Below, one piece after another: positions 19,138 to 27,782 of a DNA stretch of 64,000 bases; position 1 is the stretch's first letter, and each line of letters starts with the position of its first letter. Source of the stretch: Pycnococcus provasolii (lineage: Eukaryota > Chlorophyta > Pseudoscourfieldiophyceae > Pseudoscourfieldiales > Pycnococcaceae); contig OW568881.1 in NCBI GenBank assembly GCA_938743325.2, positions 496,001 through 560,000 on the forward strand. The letters run 5' to 3'. The translations under genes and the position numbers were made by a program. The notes under the pieces were generated by a model. The model worked only from the letters and a program-made list of their open reading frames with translations, was not told where the DNA came from and did not search any database.

Positions 19138-20943
19138 TTAAACATTGGTGTAAAACATATTTGAAAACTTTTGACGTTGTTGTGGATATGTTTCTGTAAA
19201 TCTCTTGGCGCACCTCTGGGTCTCCGACGCGAAGCGTTCGCAAAAGGCATCTGTAGCATTGCTGCTGTCATCGTCGTTGGATGTTGGTGTCGTGGTGGAG
19301 CACATGCTGATGGGCATGTGCATGGAAACTACCGCCTCCGGGCCACCGATGGCATAGACATAGTGCATGTGATCGACAGGCACGAGCAGTGTATCCCCGG
19401 GATGTAACGTCACGTCAGTCACATGTTTGTTGTTAATCGCGTCATTGCGAAGGAAGTGGGGTAGTATGTCAAGCTCTCTCTCCGTCAGCATTGGCAGCAG
19501 GAACATCACAGGGTCAGGAACTTCCGTGGCTGCGGAGGAGTTGGTTGAGGAGTTGGAAATGGTGGGAGGTGGGAGCAGCATTTCGCGTGGGAATGAGATG
19601 ACCCGCTTTGAGCCAGCGAGCATCATGATCATGTTGTCAAAGCAGTCAAAGTGGAATGGAAATGCCCAACCACGCGCCCCGGGATATCTGAGCCGTTTGT
19701 CTGGTGACTCAACTTCAAGCGTTTTGAAGGCGTCAGGCAAGGCGATCCGAAGTGTCGCTCTTTCGATCACAGGAGCCACGCACGGGTGCTCCTTTCGCAT
19801 GTGCTCAGCAACCGCGCGTGCCGTTTTCCGAAGAAGATTGTCGATGTGTTGCGAGCCTGTCATGTTGAGGGCTTGAGTATCGTCGCTGCTGGTGGTGGTT
19901 GTGTTCCAATCATAGCCCAGCTCTCGTTTGAAGCTGTAGCGATCAGACTTCCAATTGCGCCTTGATGGCAACGAGGTGAAGTAGTCTGAGTCCCTGAAGT
20001 GCCACGCATGCTGACCACTCAGAAAGTCGGAGAGTGCAACTTCAATGCGCTCCTCTTCGTGAAAGCCAGGCAAGTTGACGTCAATGTTAGTTGAAAGCAA
20101 TTGTTCAGGCACCGCGCCGATCCCAAGTCCAAATAGAAGTCCCGGAAGCGCCTCCAAGAGAACAGAATCGAGATTGCTCGAACGACGATTATCATCCCAT
20201 CCGAGCTCCTGTTGTCTCTTGACGTGTCGTAGAGTAGCAGCAGCAGCATCACCACCACCGATCTTGCGAATTGATCTGGTCACGGACATCGACGGTGCGA
20301 CGAAGCGCCCCACCTTCACACCGGCGGTCCCAAACGGTGGCAGTTGCATAACCTTGGGTGCAAATTTGGAGAGATCCACACCTGCGTTCTCGCACAGGCC
20401 TGACCACAGTGTCGCACGTCTCGGTACATGTTTTCGCTTTTCTTTCCACCCGCCGAATGGTTGGCATACCGCACGCACGCGCGGTGCCACACGTGCAAAT
20501 GACAAAATGTTGTTGTCTTCGTCGAGATAGGCTGAATTGTCAACCATGTCGAATTCTCTACTACTAATATCTCTTCTACTATCTCCATTTTTTTCTAGAA
20601 ACGCGTTCCATCGCACGGCTAGGTTGCTGCATGACAGGATGAACGTGCCGATCAGCAAAAGGAGAAGCAGGATGCGCATTGCGGATTGCCGTCGTCGTCG
20701 TCGACCGCCAGTGGCAAACAACTGTGGAAGAAGAGAGTTGTTTGATGACGATGATTTGACGAAGAGGGGACGAAGAGGCGACCACGCCCACGCCCACGCC
20801 CACGCCGAAGAAGAGGAGGAGTCCCCACCAGCAGAAGAGTCATGCTTATTATTAACCTCATCATCAACCTCAGAGGTGAAGGTGAGACGACGCGGCTGCA
20901 TCATGAAATACCTACCTGTAGTAAGACGCTTCGACGACTCCAT
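19138..20943 (-). CDS. Membrane-anchored JmjC/cupin-8-like oxygenase
   Basis: A 601-residue protein from the ATG at 20943. After an approximately 85-residue basic and Ser-rich cytosolic tail comes one hydrophobic segment (ILLLLLLIGTFILSC, about 90-105), so it is probably a type II membrane protein with a lumenal catalytic region. The C-terminal third has the cupin/JmjC pattern of Fe(II)- and 2-oxoglutarate-dependent oxygenases: H431-F-D433 as the first two iron ligands, then MIMMLAGSKRVISF, and a distal His in the DTLLVPVDHMHYVY segment (His525 or His527). Related proteins hydroxylate proteins or RNA or act as lumenal hydroxylases. The substrate is unknown. It is convergent with the hydrolase gene (134 bp apart). 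Confidence 0.75.
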   Translation of the reverse strand: MESSKRLTTGRYFMMQPRRLTFTSEVDDEVNNKHDSSAGGDSSSSSAWAWAWAWSPLRPLFVKSSSSNNSLLPQLFATGGRRRRRQSAMRILLLLLLIGTFILSCSNLAVRWNAFLEKNGDSRRDISSREFDMVDNSAYLDEDNNILSFARVAPRVRAVCQPFGGWKEKRKHVPRRATLWSGLCENAGVDLSKFAPKVMQLPPFGTAGVKVGRFVAPSMSVTRSIRKIGGGDAAAATLRHVKRQQELGWDDNRRSSNLDSVLLEALPGLLFGLGIGAVPEQLLSTNIDVNLPGFHEEERIEVALSDFLSGQHAWHFRDSDYFTSLPSRRNWKSDRYSFKRELGYDWNTTTTSSDDTQALNMTGSQHIDNLLRKTARAVAEHMRKEHPCVAPVIERATLRIALPDAFKTLEVESPDKRLRYPGARGWAFPFHFDCFDNMIMMLAGSKRVISFPREMLLPPPTISNSSTNSSAATEVPDPVMFLLPMLTERELDILPHFLRNDAINNKHVTDVTLHPGDTLLVPVDHMHYVYAIGGPEAVVSMHMPISMCSTTTPTSNDDDSSNATDAFCERFASETQRCAKRFTETYPQQRQKFSNMFYTNV

Positions 20944-21787
20944 GGATGGATCCCACCCAGAGATAGATGACGCGATGCGATGCGATGCGAGCGATGGAAC
21001 CTCAAAATCAATCCCTGGGTGACTGGGTCCACCTGAGAGAGAGAGAGAGAGAAAAAGGGAAAAAATTTCAGTTCTCGGAAAAACGTCTTGTTCGATTGAT
21101 TGATTCCCAGATTCTCAGCCAGAAGAAAGGTTCGGAAATGGGATAGAAGGTTACCAACCCCGAAACCGAACGCACACGGCACAGAGGTAACGCACTGTGG
21201 GGATAACCCCTAATACGCTCCCCTGGGAACAGGAAACCCCTAGAGGTAGAGGGGAACAACAGGGTAAGGCTTTTATATTTTTCCTACCCTGTAACCATTC
21301 TCTACTCTTTACCTTACCTTCCCTTAAGCCTGCCTGGCGGTCTTAAGGTGAAGTGAGTTGGGCTACTACTTGCGCAGCCCGCCACACAACGTTGTGTTAG
21401 GAACTACCTAACTCTTAGGAGAGAGCAGCTGACGTCATGGCCGCAGTCTACTTGGCCGGACAAGAGGACGCCTTTGGCTTTGTATGGCCTTTTGACTGTA
21501 CTCGAGTTACCGACGACATGTTGAACCCCCCAAACGCCCCCTGAGTGAGGTCCCAGAGTGAGGGAACCCCCAAACGCCCCCAGCCAGACTGAGTGAACAG
21601 TGAGTGAACCCCCAAACGCCCCCTGAGTGAGTGAACCCCCAAACCAGAGCCCCCAACCCCCAATCAACTCGTTGGACCCCTCTGAGGAGGCTCTGCCTGC
21701 AGGAATATCTCTCTCCTTATCCACAACCAGCCCCCCTTGTGTTTTTTGGCGACGCCATACGCCATAGAACCCCAGGGGTCGTCCGCC
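20944..21787. repeat. Head-to-head intergenic region with C-rich repeats
   Basis: No gene is seen. It holds a (GA)n tract at 21034-21052, and at 21533-21664 imperfect repeats of AACCCCCAAACGCCCC with CTGAGTGAGTGAACC between them, C-rich on the + strand. A C6 run at 21731-21736 lies about 52-57 bp before the RRF start. Confidence 0.65.
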
Positions 21788-22713
21788 ATGCTCTGCTCTC
21801 GTCCGTGTTCATGTTCCCAAGGGCTCTCTCGTCAGGCTTGTGGGTCAGGGTCACTTTCAGGGTCACGTCGTCGTCCTGACTCGTCACGTTCGGTGGTTGC
21901 GTTCGGTAAGAAAGGCAAGAAGAAAGGGGGTGGTGGTGGTGGGGGTTCGCAGGCGGCGACAACCGAAGCGGCTCCACCGGATGAACCTGTGGTGGCGTCG
22001 TCAGGAGATGGCGAACTTGACGTCACGAACGCAATCAAAGCGTGCAAGGATAAAATGACCAAGGTGCGTACATTGCATTGTGGTGAGCGCTTGTTGCGTT
22101 TGCGAAGTGTTTCTATTGCAAATAATGAACAAAAATAAAAACACGAAAAAAAGACGACATGCGACTTACTTACTTACTTACCCTCCCACCTCAACCTCAG
22201 GCGATCGCCAACGTGCAGAGCAACTTCGACAGCGTGCGAACGGGACGCGCAAATCCAGCGATGCTGGACAACATCGAAGTGGAGTACTACGGATCAATGG
22301 CGCCGCTCAATACCGTCGCGGGCATCTCCGTGCCAGAAGCATCGACGCTCGTCGTGAAGCCGTTCGACACAAGCGCGCTGGGAGACATTGAAAAGGCGAT
22401 TCTCGCGAGCGACCTGGGAATCACGCCAAACAACGACGGACAGCAAATCAGACTCTCCATACCCGACATGACAGAGGAGAGGCGCAAGGAGCTCACCAAG
22501 ACTGTGGGGAAGTATGCGGAGGAGGGGAAGGTTGCGATACGCAACGTGCGACGCGACGCGATGAAGGTTGCACAGAGGTGCGAAAAGGACGGACTCATCA
22601 GCAAGGACAGACTCAAGGAGGCTGAGGACGAGGTGCAGAAGATCACAGATGGTTCCATCAAGAAGCTCGAAGACGCGGCAGCTGCGAAGGATAAGGATGT
22701 GATGACACTGTAG
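21788..22713 (+). CDS. RRF: Plastid ribosome recycling factor (two exons)
   Basis: Exon 1 is 21788-22063 and exon 2 is 22201-22713, giving 262 residues. RRF works with EF-G to split post-termination 70S ribosomes in plastids and bacteria. The N-terminal 50 residues (Cys/Ser/Arg-rich) are a likely plastid transit peptide, followed by a Lys/Gly-rich linker. The mature part matches RRF throughout: SNFDSVRTGRANPAMLDNI at the exon 2 start, VEYYGSMAPLNTVAGI, then PFDTSALGDIEKAI and the C-terminal helix with RRDAMK. An upstream in-frame ATG at 21737 is possible. The splice junction joins KDKMTK to AIANVQ in phase 0, restoring the family's first helix exactly. It is the only clearly intron-containing gene here. 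It could be mitochondrial instead, but the linker suits plastid. Confidence 0.93.
22064..22200 (+). other. Spliceosomal intron of the RRF gene
   Basis: A 137-bp intron with GTGCGT at the 5' end and a pyrimidine-rich CTCAACCTCAG at the 3' end, preceded by TTAC repeats. Frame and homology both break across it and are restored by its removal. Confidence 0.9.
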
Positions 22714-22788
22714 ATCATTGTCCTTCATTCATGGTCATCGTTGTGATTACACAAGTCAAAATAGACGTCCCGGTGCGGTGGAAACAAT

Positions 22789-23652
22789 TCACAGCGGCCC
22801 GCTCCCTGAGCGGCGCACGCAGCGTTGCCCCTGCTGAGTGGCGTCGAAGCACGATCCGTCGTCGTGGAGCACGACACGCGAACGGTAACGTAGGCCTTCC
22901 TGACCGACCGCTGGGGCTGAGCACGAAGACCACGCGCCCCACGGTCCGTAGCGGCATGACGATGACGATGAGGCGTACACCTCTTGCTGCTGTGGCGAAG
23001 TGACGTAAGCGCCGCTGGTCATCGCTGGTCCCTGCGCGGCAACGAGGGCTGGAGGCGGTCCGACTGGCGCAGGTGGCGGCGCGACGACGATATTCGATGT
23101 CGTAGAGATGCCAGACGTCCACGCACGTCCGTACCCATAGCCGTAGTAGCGGCCAGGAACACGGCGGCCCGTGCGCCGATTTGGCCCACCACGCGAAGCG
23201 GCGAGCTCGAATTCATTCGAGTATTCTTCATCGTCCATTTCAGGCGTTGGCGCCAATGCTGCTTGCTGCGCAAGTGGACTGTTGACTGTTGAATTGGTTG
23301 TTGACACCCCCCGCATTCGCCAGTCCATGCCCAAAATTTCGCCATTTTCCGACATCGTCTCCGTCGACGACGAGGTAGGATGGTTCGTAAAAAAAGGCAA
23401 TCCGACGCCCTCATCGTCGTCATTCGTCACATTATTGTTGGCGGTATTCATGGGAGGATCATCATTTTTAGCACGAGCAAAGGTGTTAGGAGGCAGCAGC
23501 ATGGAGAAAAACACCATCATCATGGCGATCGAGGAGAATATTGTTGTTGTGACGTTCTTCTTCACCTTATTATGATGTTGAGCGCTCATCCTGTTGTTGG
23601 GACGAACGCGTGGCATCGAAAAAGTCCTTTTCGTGCGCGTCGGCGTAGCCAT
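22789..23652 (-). CDS. Secreted or membrane protein with Tyr/Gly/Pro segment and TSP1-like C-terminus
   Basis: A 287-residue protein from the ATG at 23652. A basic N-terminal tail of about 35 residues precedes a hydrophobic stretch (TTTIFSSIAMMMVFFSMLL), a signal peptide or anchor. A polar, acidic middle follows, then PGRYYGYGYG...STTSNIVVAPPP, which aligns with the small secreted protein at 14080-14406. The C-terminal 55 residues (YGPWGAWSSCS, then RYRSR, then two Cys) resemble a thrombospondin type 1 repeat with W-x-x-W-x-x-C and R-x-R, though the usual CSxTCG core is altered. It is probably an extracellular adhesive or matrix protein. It is convergent with RRF, 76 bp apart. G-runs at 23743-23755 are C-runs on its sense strand, about 90-103 bp upstream. 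Confidence 0.75.
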   Translation of the reverse strand: MATPTRTKRTFSMPRVRPNNRMSAQHHNKVKKNVTTTIFSSIAMMMVFFSMLLPPNTFARAKNDDPPMNTANNNVTNDDDEGVGLPFFTNHPTSSSTETMSENGEILGMDWRMRGVSTTNSTVNSPLAQQAALAPTPEMDDEEYSNEFELAASRGGPNRRTGRRVPGRYYGYGYGRAWTSGISTTSNIVVAPPPAPVGPPPALVAAQGPAMTSGAYVTSPQQQEVYASSSSSCRYGPWGAWSSCSAPAVGQEGLRYRSRVVLHDDGSCFDATQQGQRCVRRSGSGPL

Positions 23653-23931
23653 TCTTTGGAACTGAACCACACAATACGGTTTCAACAACTCGTAATTTTT
23701 TACTATTTTCTAGGAAGGAAGCCGGTACCAACCGTACCAAACGGGGAGTTGGGGGTTTGGACCCTAAAGTCGATATTTTTAGATCATTTTTTGTATGTCA
23801 TCAGCAGCTGCAGCGGCGTTGTTGGCGTACGAGGCGCTTCGTGCAGGTCGGAAACGGTGCGGTCTGTGAGGAGAAATATATAACTTTGTAAAGAAATGAT
23901 CAAAGAGCTTCTGTTACATAAATACATTCTT
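23653..23931. other. Intergenic region between co-directional minus genes
   Basis: Under 300 bp. It holds the G4/G5 runs (23743-23755) upstream of the TSP1-like gene and otherwise nothing recognisable. Confidence 0.35.
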
Positions 23932-25896
23932 TCAAGCTTGCTTTTCAGAAAGCTTGCTCTCTGACGCGCGCACGGCGAACGCGAGAGCTGCGACGATGTT
24001 CACGCCGCCGAGCATGGCAAGACTCGACACGGCTCCCATGCTGTCAGCAACTACGCCCGCGATGATGGGACCGGCGAGCTGTCCCACGTCGCCGGACGTG
24101 CGCGTGATGGAAAGAACTTTACCTCGCTCCTCCGGGGTGCGCGCGATGTCCGCGGCATATGCGGAGTTTGCGGGAAGAAAGCTGCCCAGTGCGACACTGC
24201 GCACAAGCATGCTCCCGACGAAAAGCGTGGGATCCGAGCCGGCGGAGGCCATCGCCAACGTCGCAAGGCCTTGAATGATCATCGTCGGCACAATCACAGT
24301 CTTACGTCCGTGCTTGTCAGCGACATACGAACCGAGCAGCGACCCAAGTAGCGAGGCTACCGCCTGCGTCGTAAATGTGATTCCAATTTCTCCCGGTGTG
24401 TACTCGTACATGTTGGACAGCAGGTGTGGTGTTAGCACGAACCCGCCACCCATGGTCCAGCTCGCGGCGAGCTGTGATAGCGCAGCACCTTGCACATCCG
24501 GACGAGACAGAACATCGCGGTAATCGGCAGAAGATGATGCTGCAGAGGATGCTGTTCTCATGTCGGACGTGGAGGAGGAGGAGGAGGTGGTGGTGGTGGT
24601 GTCGGTTTCTTGATTGTCAGTATGCCCTGAAGTAGCAGCACCTTCACCTTCGCTGCCTGAGGATACCTTGGTGATTTTCATCTGCGGCATCGGCTTCGTC
24701 TCCTTGAGCAAGGCGTTGAGAGCCGCGCACGTCGCACATCCAGCCGCCACGGCGTAGAAAGCGGAGGCTGGCCCGTACTGTTCCGCAAGCCAACCACCCA
24801 TTCCAGGCCCAATCGCGAAGCCCGCCAAGAAAGCAATCTGCGTCGCTCCCATGACGCGTGCTCGAGTATTCGGCGACGTCGACGTGAGATCTGCCAGAAG
24901 CATCTGACCCGCGGTGCCCTGCATCGACTGGCCTGCTCCGAGCAGTAGACGCCACGGAAGAACCTCCGCAACGGTGGTGACGCACGCCGTGCCAATCTGT
25001 GACAGCGACACCGCGAGCGGTCCAATCACCATCAGAGGCACGCGTCCGTATTTGTCCGCCAGCGCCGCCGTAGGCGCGTTGAAGAAGGCGCGAGTCAGCG
25101 ACGGTGCAGCCATTGCAAAACCTACCGCGGTGTTGACTCCCCGGTCGGTACCTTCGACTGATGTGATGGCAGCATCTCTGACAAAGAGCGGAAGGACTGG
25201 AACCACCGCGCCGATGCCGAGTGCGAGGACGCCCGTGCTGAGCGTGACGATGGCATATTCGCGGTACGGTATTGGCGCGGCGGCGGCGGCGGCGGCGTCG
25301 CTTTCTTCGGTTTTGTTGCGTTCGGTTGACGTGGCAGCGACAGTGGCAGTCCCCGAGCTCGCTTTGACGTCGTCACCGAGCTCTTCTGACGACGACGACG
25401 ACGACGACTCGGGTGCTTGCGCTGCTTGCACATCCGCCGCGGAAGTTTTCGGCGTCGGCGTCGGCGTCGGCGATGATGCGAAGGTTCGGAACGGCAACAC
25501 TGAATGGTGTTCTGCAACATGGTGCCGCCGTCGACCGGAAGGAACACCTGCATGCATCCCTTGGTGAAAATAACCACCAAAAGCAGTGCCACGAGTTGAC
25601 TCAGCAGAATTCAAACATCGAAATGATGAAACCTGAAACCGAAACCTGAAATGCGAAGAAACACGATGCTGCGGTGATTCCACATGAAAGGCACCTTGAG
25701 ACGAGGCGCTTCTTCTCAACGGTGCAGATGCAGACGGAAAACCAACATATGATGATGATGATGATGCAGGATAAGAAGAAGCAGAAGAGCGAATGGAAAT
25801 GGAAGCTTTCTCAAAGGAACTTATAAAACGAGCACAAGTACTGGCACTGGCACAAGCACTGGCACTACTGGCGCAGGCGTTGCGCGCGGACGCCAT
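23932..25896 (-). CDS. Major facilitator superfamily transporter with long N-terminal extension
   Basis: A 654-residue protein from the ATG at 25896. Residues 1 to about 215 are Ser/Ala/Arg-rich with few hydrophobic segments and could include an organellar presequence; a shorter product from Met113 is possible. The remainder has about 12 membrane segments in two bundles separated by a Thr/Ser-rich acidic loop. Motif A of the DHA1/TetA-like group occurs twice: DKYGRVPLM after the second helix and DKHGRKTVI in the second half. It is probably a proton-linked exporter of small molecules. The substrate cannot be inferred. Confidence 0.85.
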   Translation of the reverse strand: MASARNACASSASACASASTCARFISSFEKASISIRSSASSYPASSSSSYVGFPSASAPLRRSASSQGAFHVESPQHRVSSHFRFRFQVSSFRCLNSAESTRGTAFGGYFHQGMHAGVPSGRRRHHVAEHHSVLPFRTFASSPTPTPTPKTSAADVQAAQAPESSSSSSSEELGDDVKASSGTATVAATSTERNKTEESDAAAAAAAPIPYREYAIVTLSTGVLALGIGAVVPVLPLFVRDAAITSVEGTDRGVNTAVGFAMAAPSLTRAFFNAPTAALADKYGRVPLMVIGPLAVSLSQIGTACVTTVAEVLPWRLLLGAGQSMQGTAGQMLLADLTSTSPNTRARVMGATQIAFLAGFAIGPGMGGWLAEQYGPASAFYAVAAGCATCAALNALLKETKPMPQMKITKVSSGSEGEGAATSGHTDNQETDTTTTTSSSSSTSDMRTASSAASSSADYRDVLSRPDVQGAALSQLAASWTMGGGFVLTPHLLSNMYEYTPGEIGITFTTQAVASLLGSLLGSYVADKHGRKTVIVPTMIIQGLATLAMASAGSDPTLFVGSMLVRSVALGSFLPANSAYAADIARTPEERGKVLSITRTSGDVGQLAGPIIAGVVADSMGAVSSLAMLGGVNIVAALAFAVRASESKLSEKQA

Positions 25897-26115
25897 AAGG
25901 TACGGTACCTTGGAAAGCGTTCTTTTCTTTCAGCCACAGAAAATATTAGGGACGCAAATGGGGATGATCCGCCACCCGTTCCGGCCCCCCGCCGGGATTG
26001 CGAATTTCGCGTCAGGGGGGGATACGTCGTTGGTTGCCATTTTGTAACCGACCGGGCGGGCCAACGGGCCCGGGCCCGCGGCGGGCCCGGCAAACAGGAC
26101 GCCATTGACTACGCC

Positions 26116-26833
26116 ATGGAGGAGATCAAGCAAGACAACCGACGTGTACATATCATCGCGGACTTCAAGATGAAGATTCTTCAACGCTACTCATTTGACA
26201 GCACGACTGCACGAGTACCTTGTGAAACACCAGAATGTGCTAAGACGCATCAGGCTGCTCGACGTCGCGGGCAGTCACCTCAATGTCAATGGTGTGCACA
26301 TCCCGTACGACAAGAGGCGCAGGGACGACGACAAGCAGCAGGGGGACGACAAGCAGCCGATGAATATCATACACGAGCGGAAGGAGACGTGCGAGCAGGA
26401 GCTGCGAGCAGAATGGGAGCTTGCGGTGGCGAACAGAGAAAAGCTGCTCGCCGCTTTGGCTGCGTATGTCGTAGCCGAGCTGGACGAGCGCGATGACCAC
26501 GAGCAGCCCCTGCACGACGAGGAGGAGCAGCAGGACCAGCACCATGACCACGGCGGCGACATGAACGTCGACGACGGCGCTGCCCCCGCCGACGACAGCG
26601 TCACGCAAGGCACGCAGGGTTCGGACAACGACATCGTCGGCGACAGCTGGCTGCCAATCGAGTGGGACGCCTGGCTCGCGTATGGGACGCCAGCGCCGAA
26701 CGGCGCGCATCCGAATCTGCAGCTGTCGCCGTCTGGGAGCGCCCACGGCGAAGGCCGTGACGAGCAGCGCGCTGAGGCGCGCCGTGCTGCGCAGGCGGCT
26801 GCGCAGGCGCGTCTCCATAGCACGCGCAGGTAG
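26116..26833 (+). pseudogene. Broken acidic open frame, possibly mobile-element derived
   Basis: An ATG at 26116 opens a short protein-like stretch (MEEIKQDNRRVHIIADFKMK...), and near 26195-26205 protein-like sequence continues in another frame (ARLHEYLVKHQNVLRRIRLL), followed by acidic, Gln/His/Asp-rich sequence to 26833. The second frame has no upstream ATG after its stop at 26171, so either a frameshift or an unseen intron would be needed. It lies next to a transposase fragment on the other strand. No family is recognised. Confidence 0.3.
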
Positions 26834-27024
26834 CCCAGCACTTTAAGCTCCAGCGGAACACCAGGCCGACCTGTAATGTCGTACGCGTCAGGCATGTGCG
26901 GCTTCAGCACCGAGCACACCAAGCGGAACACGCAGGGCGGCATGCGGAACCTGCGCCTGAACAGGTTCCACTGGTACGAGCCCTCGTCGAAGAGGCCATC
27001 ATGTTGCAGCATGCGCCACCAAGT
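26811..27024 (-). pseudogene. PIF/Harbinger-type transposase fragment
   Basis: About 71 codons on the minus strand match the N-terminal part of plant-transposon/HARBI1-like DDE transposases: TWWRMLQHDGLFDEG, then FRRRFRMPPCVFRLV, then PLELKVLGYLRVL. In intact members the last segment continues into a catalytic region; here it breaks off into unrelated low-complexity sequence, and no DDE core is visible. The match is from memory of the family, not a search. It marks the island as old transposon debris. Confidence 0.55.
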
Positions 27025-27473
27025 GCCGTGGTGTCCTGCCAAGCGCCGTCTTGCTGGACGCGTGAGCTGCGAGGGAGCGCGTACGCTTCGGGCGCCATGA
27101 GGCCGAGGCGACGGTGCACCTCACGCCGGTCGAGGACCTCGCCAAAGAGACGCTGGCAAGCCTCGGCGCGGGCACGCGCTTTGCGCCAGCTGCCTGTGCA
27201 GTCCTGGCAGGCAGTGCGGGTGTCGTCGTTCTGGTGCGCGCGCCGTTTGCGCACGGCGCGGACAACGTGCGCCAAGACATGGGGCGGCAACATCTGTCAA
27301 GTAAAGGTTCGAAAACAGCTGTGTGTTGACTGTTGTTCCCCCGACCTGTGAAGACCCGTTGCGTTGGAATAGCCGGTTGGAATAGTGCGTTGGAAACGGA
27401 CCTGTATTTGGGATCCTTCTCTGAACTATACCAACTGTACCGGGGGAGTTTTGTGGGAGACCTTTTCCCACTT

Positions 27474-27608
27474 CCACAAAACTCGCGAGTTTTGTGGGAC
27501 TGGAAACGTTTTTCGGGAGCTCCCGAAAAACGAAAACCAATTTGGGGCCGTTTTATGGTTCCCTAAGGTGGCCCCATCCCACAAAACTTCCCATAGAACG
27601 GCCCCAAA
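27474..27608. repeat. Cluster of perfect palindromes and a large inverted repeat
   Basis: Three fold-back units lie in 135 bp: a perfect 24-bp palindrome at 27474-27497 centred on CGCG, a perfect 26-bp palindrome at 27507-27532 centred on GAGCTC, and an inverted repeat with arms 27541-27558 and 27591-27608 (17 of 18 matching). The words TTTTGTGGGA and TTTTTCGGGA recur around them. Confidence 0.8.
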
Positions 27609-27782
27609 AAGTTTTTCGGGACTGGAAATGGGACCCTATAAGGTCCTGCCTAAGGTTGGTTTCGTTTGGAAGAAGACGACGAGTCTTGAAAGTTGAACCA
27701 GACCAGGTGTTGACTTTTTGTTCACCCCGTGTTCATTCCGGTCTTAAGGCCTTAAGTTCTGTTTTTCCCCACATTGAGAACT

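Larger units (their letters stand above)
25897..27782. other. Gene-poor island with transposon remains and palindromes
   Basis: The 1.9-kb interval has no intact gene. It contains GC palindromic sequence at about 26056-26095, an acidic open frame without ATG (26195-26833), a PIF/Harbinger transposase fragment on the minus strand (26811-27024), a cluster of perfect palindromes (27474-27608) and a 14-bp perfect palindrome at 27743-27756. Confidence 0.6.
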
